Assembly: GCA_016721845.1 (NCBI GenBank)
Contig: JADKHK010000008.1
Span: 168,460-232,459 of the forward strand
From: Lysobacterales bacterium
GTDB taxonomy: Bacteria; Pseudomonadota; Gammaproteobacteria; Xanthomonadales; Ahniellaceae
Direction: 5' to 3'
Length of the DNA: 64,000 nucleotides
Shown here one piece after another: positions 60,620-64,000 of this stretch. The first letter of the stretch is position 1. Each line of letters starts with the position of its first letter. A model generated the notes under the pieces. That model searched no databases, was not told the DNA's origin, and worked only from the letters and a program-made list of their open reading frames with translations. Position numbers and translations under genes: made by a program.

Positions 60620-61769
60620 CTATTCGAAGCTGTTCGAACAACGTCGCCGATACCGGAACGCTGGCCGATCCCGTCGCTTCGCAGCCCATGGCAGTGGTCA
60701 CGAGCACGTCGAGCGTCGTCGTGCCTGGCACGCCGGCGATGAACTCGACGCCGGCCGTATTGGCGGGACCGGCGAAACTGCCGTTGTCGATGAGCCATGC
60801 ATAACCGGCACCGACGCCGGCGTTCGCCACTGATGCCGTCGCGCTGCTCCCGGTGCTGACGATCGTCGGGGCGCTGATCGTCGCATTCGGCGCCGGATCT
60901 ACGGTCACGTTCGTGGACGTGGATGTTGCGCTGGCACAGCCATTCATCTGCGAGACGACGCTGTAGGCGCCGTTTTGCGACGCCACGTAGCTCTGACTGG
61001 TCGCGGCGCCGATCGGGTTGCCGTTGAGGTACCACTGGTTGCCCGACGGATTGCTGGACGTCAGCGTGACGTTGCCCCCGCTGCAGAACGTGGTGGGTCC
61101 GCCAGGCGTGACCGTCGGCGTCGGTGGCGGTGCATTGACCGTCACGGCGACGGGTGCGGAAGGTCCACTGTCACATTGTCCGTTGCCCGCAATCACGGTG
61201 TAGTTGCCGGCCGCGGTGGCGACGAAGGTCGGCTGGGTTTCTCCGCCAAGCGGATTGGCATTGATGTACCACTGGTTGCCACTGCCGCTGCTGGACGTCA
61301 GCGTGACGCTGCCGCCAAGGCAAAACGTGGTCGGACCGCTGGGGGTGATCGTCGGTGCTGCGGGGATGACGATCGGCACGTTGAGGTTGCCGCAGATCGA
61401 ATTGCCGCCCGGATCGGTCATGAACACGCTCAGGCCGACATTGCCGCTGTTGCCGGCGGTGTAGGTGATGGTCTGCATGCTCGACGCGCTGGTGATCGAG
61501 CCATTGGTGATCGACCAGGCGTAGCTCGACACGCCGGCCTGGGCGGTCGCGGCGTTGCCGGTCGAATTCGGGCAGACCTGCGCCGGGGTTGTCGAGATCG
61601 GCGCATTGCACCCGGCCTTGGCGAAGCCGGCTTCGCCGCCCGTGCGATGGTCCGTCGTTGCAGTCACCGGCTCGAGCAAGGCCAGCGTCAGCACCGAGCA
61701 CGCGACGACCCGTCGCAGTGCGCCCGAGGGCATGGCCGGCCTTGATTCGAACGAATGCGATCGCAGCAC
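60620..61769 (-). CDS. Secreted Ig-like repeat protein, frame shifted at its last codons
   Basis: It starts with GTG 61769, with GAGGAG 7-12 nt upstream, followed by MRSHSFESR-like residues and a hydrophobic signal (VVACSVLTLALLEPVTA). The mature protein has a PKD/SprB-like opening and two clear tandem Ig-like repeats, each with TFCxGGxVTLTSSxxSGNQWYxNxNPxG and a C-terminal Cys, about 80 residues apart. A third Ig-like module (PNATISAPTIVSTGSSATASVANAG...) follows. The open frame runs on past the expected end. A shift at 60635 would put LF-NSFE-stop in frame (stop at 60620), matching the NSFE tail of the FG-GAP protein. The function is probably a surface or matrix protein. Confidence 0.75.
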
Positions 61770-61965
61770 GGTCGGCTCCTCGGGATGCGCACGAGCATGG
61801 CACGAGCGCGCGACCGAGTGCCCGGGTCTGCGGGAAACGGGCGCGTTGCCGCATGGGCTGCAGCACGCCTCAACGCATTGGTTTGCAAGCACCGTCAAGC
61901 CTCCGTAGCATGCGCGGTCCTGTCCAACCCTTGCGCGGCCTTCCCCGGCCGGCTCCGGAGCTTCC

Positions 61966-63722
61966 ATGCGTACCCATCTCTGCGGCCTCGTCGACGAGAC
62001 CCTGATCGGCCAGACCGTCACCCTGTGCGGCTGGGCCGATGTCGCCCGCAACATGGGCCACTTCGTCTTCATCGACCTGCGCGACCACGAAGGCATCGTC
62101 CAGGTCACGGTCGAACCGGACAACGCGACGCGTTCAGGCCGCGGAAGGGTGGGCTACGAGTTCTGCCTGCCGATCACCGGCAGCGTGCGCGCCCGCCGCC
62201 ATCGCAGGCCAACGACCAGCTCCGCACCGGCAAGATCGAAGTCGTCGCGACAAGGTCGAAGTGCTCAACAAGGCCGCGCCGCTGCCGTTCCAGCCGACGA
62301 GACGCCGGGCGAGGAAACGCGCCTGAAATACCGCTACCTCGACCTCCGCCGCCCGGCGATGCAGCGCAAGATGCGCCTGCGCACCCGCCTGGTCCGGCGC
62401 TCCGCCGTTACCTCGATGCCCGCGGCTTCCAGGACATCGAAACCCCGATCCTGACCAAGGCCACGCCGGAAGGCGCGCGCGACTACCTGGTGCCGAGCCG
62501 CGTGCATCCGGGCGAGTTCTACGCGCTGCCGCAGTCGCCGCAGCTGTTCAAGCAGATCCTGATGATGGCGGGCTTCGACCGCTACTACCAGATCGCGCGC
62601 TGCTTCCGCGACGAGGCGCTGCGCGCCGACCGCCAGCTCGAGTTCACCCAGCTCGACATGGAGTTCGCCTTGGTCGAAGAGCAGGACGTGCAGGACATGG
62701 TCGAAGGCATGATCCGCCACATCTTCCAGGAAGTGATGGGCGTCGAACTGGCCAGCAGTTCCCGCGCATGACCTGGGCCGAGGCGATGCGCCGCTACGGT
62801 TCGGACAAGCCGGACCTGCGCATCGACCTGGAGCTGGTGGACATCGCCGACACTGGCGAAGACTTCGAGTTCAAGGTGTTCACCGGTCCCGCCAATGATC
62901 CGCGGCCGCGTCGCCGCGCTGCGCATCCCGAGCGGCGCCGCGCTGTCGCGCAAGCAGATCGACGACCTCGGCGCACACGCACCAAGTACGGCGCCAAGGG
63001 CTGGCCTAGATCAAGATCGACGATCTGCGAAGGCCGCGAAGGCTCACCTCGCCGATCGCGAAGTTCTTCGACGATGCCGCGTTCGCGGCTCTTCAAGGCC
63101 GTGGGCGCCGGCAATGGCGACATCGTGTTCTTCGGCGCCGGCGCGTACGGCAAGGTCAGCGACTTCATGGGCGCGGTGCGGCTGAAGGCCGGCAAGGACT
63201 TCAACCTGGTGCAGGACGCGTGGGCGCCGCTGTGGGTCACCGACTTCCCGATGTTCGAATGGGACGCCGAGGCGCAGCGCTACGTCGCCCTGCATCATCC
63301 CTTCACCGCGCCCGCGGTCGACGACATCGCCGACCTGCGCGCGAACGCGAAGACCGCGGTGTCGCGCGGCTACGACATGGTGCTCAACGGCAACGAGATC
63401 GGCGGCGGTTCGATCCGTATCCACAATTCGCAGATGCAGAGCGCGGTGTTCGAACTGCTCGGCATCGGCGCGGAGGAAGCGCAAGGCGAAGTTCGGCTTC
63501 CTGCTCGACGCGCTGAAGTACGGCGCGCCGCCGCACGGCGGCATCGCCTTCGGCATCGACCGCATCGCCGCGCTGATGGCCGGCACCGAGTCGATCCGCG
63601 ACGTGATCGCCTTCCCGAAGACGACCACCGCGCAATGCCTGATGACCTCGGCCCCCTCCGTCGTCGCCGAGAACCAGCTCCAGGAACTGCATGTGCGCGT
63701 GGTGAAGCCGGAGAAGAAGTAA
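61966..63722 (+). pseudogene. aspS: Aspartyl-tRNA synthetase, many apparent frameshifts
   Basis: The whole length is recognisable: N-terminal OB domain MRTHLCGLVDETLIGQTVTLCGW..., the class II motifs FQDIETPILTKATPEGARDYLVPSR and FRDEALRADRQLEFTQLDMEF, MTWAEAMRRYGSDKPDLR, the bacterial insertion (GDIVFFGAGAYGK), and C-terminal YGAPPHGGIAFGIDR and FPKTTTAQ. The frame changes about nine times (near 62205, 62255, 62300, 62395, 62760, 62895, 62985, 63080 and 63490). One TAG near 63008 stands where Tyr is expected. AspS charges tRNA-Asp and is essential. Conserved motifs are intact between breaks, so low-accuracy sequence at this end is the likeliest cause. Confidence 0.85.
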
Positions 63723-63735
63723 TCCTCGCTGCGGA

Positions 63736-63769
63736 CCTGCTGCTTACGAACCCATTCGTAGGCAGCAGG
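63736..63769. terminator. Long hairpin between aspS and the convergent small membrane protein
   Basis: A 15-bp stem, CCTGCTGCTTACGAA / TTCGTAGGCAGCAGG with one wobble, and a 4-nt loop lie 13 nt after the aspS stop and overlap the last codons of the convergent gene. No T tract follows. It probably separates the two transcripts. Confidence 0.5.
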
Positions 63770-63998
63770 CGAGCATCAGCACGAAGCCGATGAATGCGAG
63801 TGCGAGCACTACGGGGATAGTCCACAGCCAGCGCCAAGCACGGTCGCGCACGCCGATCACCACCGCGGCAATGATTGCGAGCAAGCCAGCGAACCAGCCC
63901 GCCCAGATCAGCGCCGGCTGCCAAACCGTGTGATGGATATCCACGAGATACACGCTCAGCGCGACGACGGCGACGCTAGCCGTTTGCAGGCCCAACAA
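63744..63998 (-). CDS. Small membrane protein, start at or beyond window edge
   Basis: The protein has 84 residues in the visible frame, beginning with a TTG that almost touches the window edge, so the true start may lie outside. Three hydrophobic helices are seen (about 6-22, 28-48 and 55-80), with WAGWFAGLLAIIAAVVIGVRDRAWRWLW in the middle. No family is recognised. Confidence 0.5.
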   Translation of the reverse strand: MLGLQTASVAVVALSVYLVDIHHTVWQPALIWAGWFAGLLAIIAAVVIGVRDRAWRWLWTIPVVLALAFIGFVLMLACCLRMGS

Positions 63999-64000
63999 CG

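Noticed and set aside
60264..60620. Extension of the Ig-like frame over the FmdB gene
   Set aside because: The extension is Arg/Gly-rich, antisense to a well-supported zinc-ribbon gene, and a one-base shift gives a matching NSFE terminus.

Overview
The window is a high-GC, densely coded gammaproteobacterial segment, most likely from Xanthomonadales (Lysobacterales). Three things point there: a fused aspartokinase/diaminopimelate decarboxylase next to a MurL/MurD2 pair (the alternative D-glutamate route described in Xanthomonas), an Oar-like TonB-dependent receptor, and a REP-like inverted repeat of the 'GGAGCGACCCACGGGTCGC' type. I cannot name a genus. No rRNA, tRNA, CRISPR array, prophage or insertion sequence was seen.

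Layout. 1-7 kb: the 3' end of a bacterial PH-domain membrane protein, a DUF5684 membrane protein, an AIM24 protein, ManC/XanB, a divergent NAD kinase coupled to an SPFH protein, and a lipoprotein. 7-12 kb (minus strand): a dTDP-L-rhamnose operon rfbB-rfbA-rfbC-rfbD that continues into an unrecognised gene and a HAD-IB phosphatase. 12-15 kb: a membrane-anchored AraC-type regulator with a small membrane protein, ssb and ispB. 15-27 kb: a signalling block with a FixJ-like regulator, a PAS histidine kinase coupled to a response regulator, a giant multi-PAS/GAF membrane histidine kinase overlapping an Rcp1-like regulator, and a REC-PAS-GGDEF-EAL-REC protein. 27-31 kb: a secreted C25-type cysteine peptidase, a periplasmic dienelactone hydrolase, a c'-type cytochrome and a b561-type cytochrome.

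31-37 kb (minus strand): a tightly overlapping operon lysC-lysA fusion, murL, murD2 and cytochrome b, joining meso-diaminopimelate/lysine metabolism to the D-Glu step of peptidoglycan synthesis. 37-40 kb: the TonB-dependent receptor. 40-49 kb: envelope and housekeeping genes (glycine-zipper protein, alpha/beta hydrolase, EF-G2, PH protein, GlsB, response regulator, peptide transporter, S9 peptidase). 49-54 kb: a MazEF toxin-antitoxin pair, then a minus-strand run corC, DUF4105, corA, and a DAHP synthase preceded by a leader peptide rich in Tyr, Phe and Trp codons and an intrinsic terminator, which is a convincing attenuator. 54-58 kb: a small periplasmic protein, then a 3-hydroxybutyrate dehydrogenase with a LuxR regulator, divergent from a 3-hydroxybutyrate-oligomer hydrolase. 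58-64 kb: two secreted surface-type proteins (FG-GAP and Ig-like) sharing a C-terminal NSFE tail, FmdB, aspS and a small membrane protein.

Sequence quality drops toward the right end. murL and the oligomer hydrolase each carry one apparent single-base loss, the Ig-like gene is shifted at its last codons, and aspS changes frame about nine times and has an in-frame stop. Because aspS is normally essential, I read most of these as sequence or assembly errors rather than real decay.
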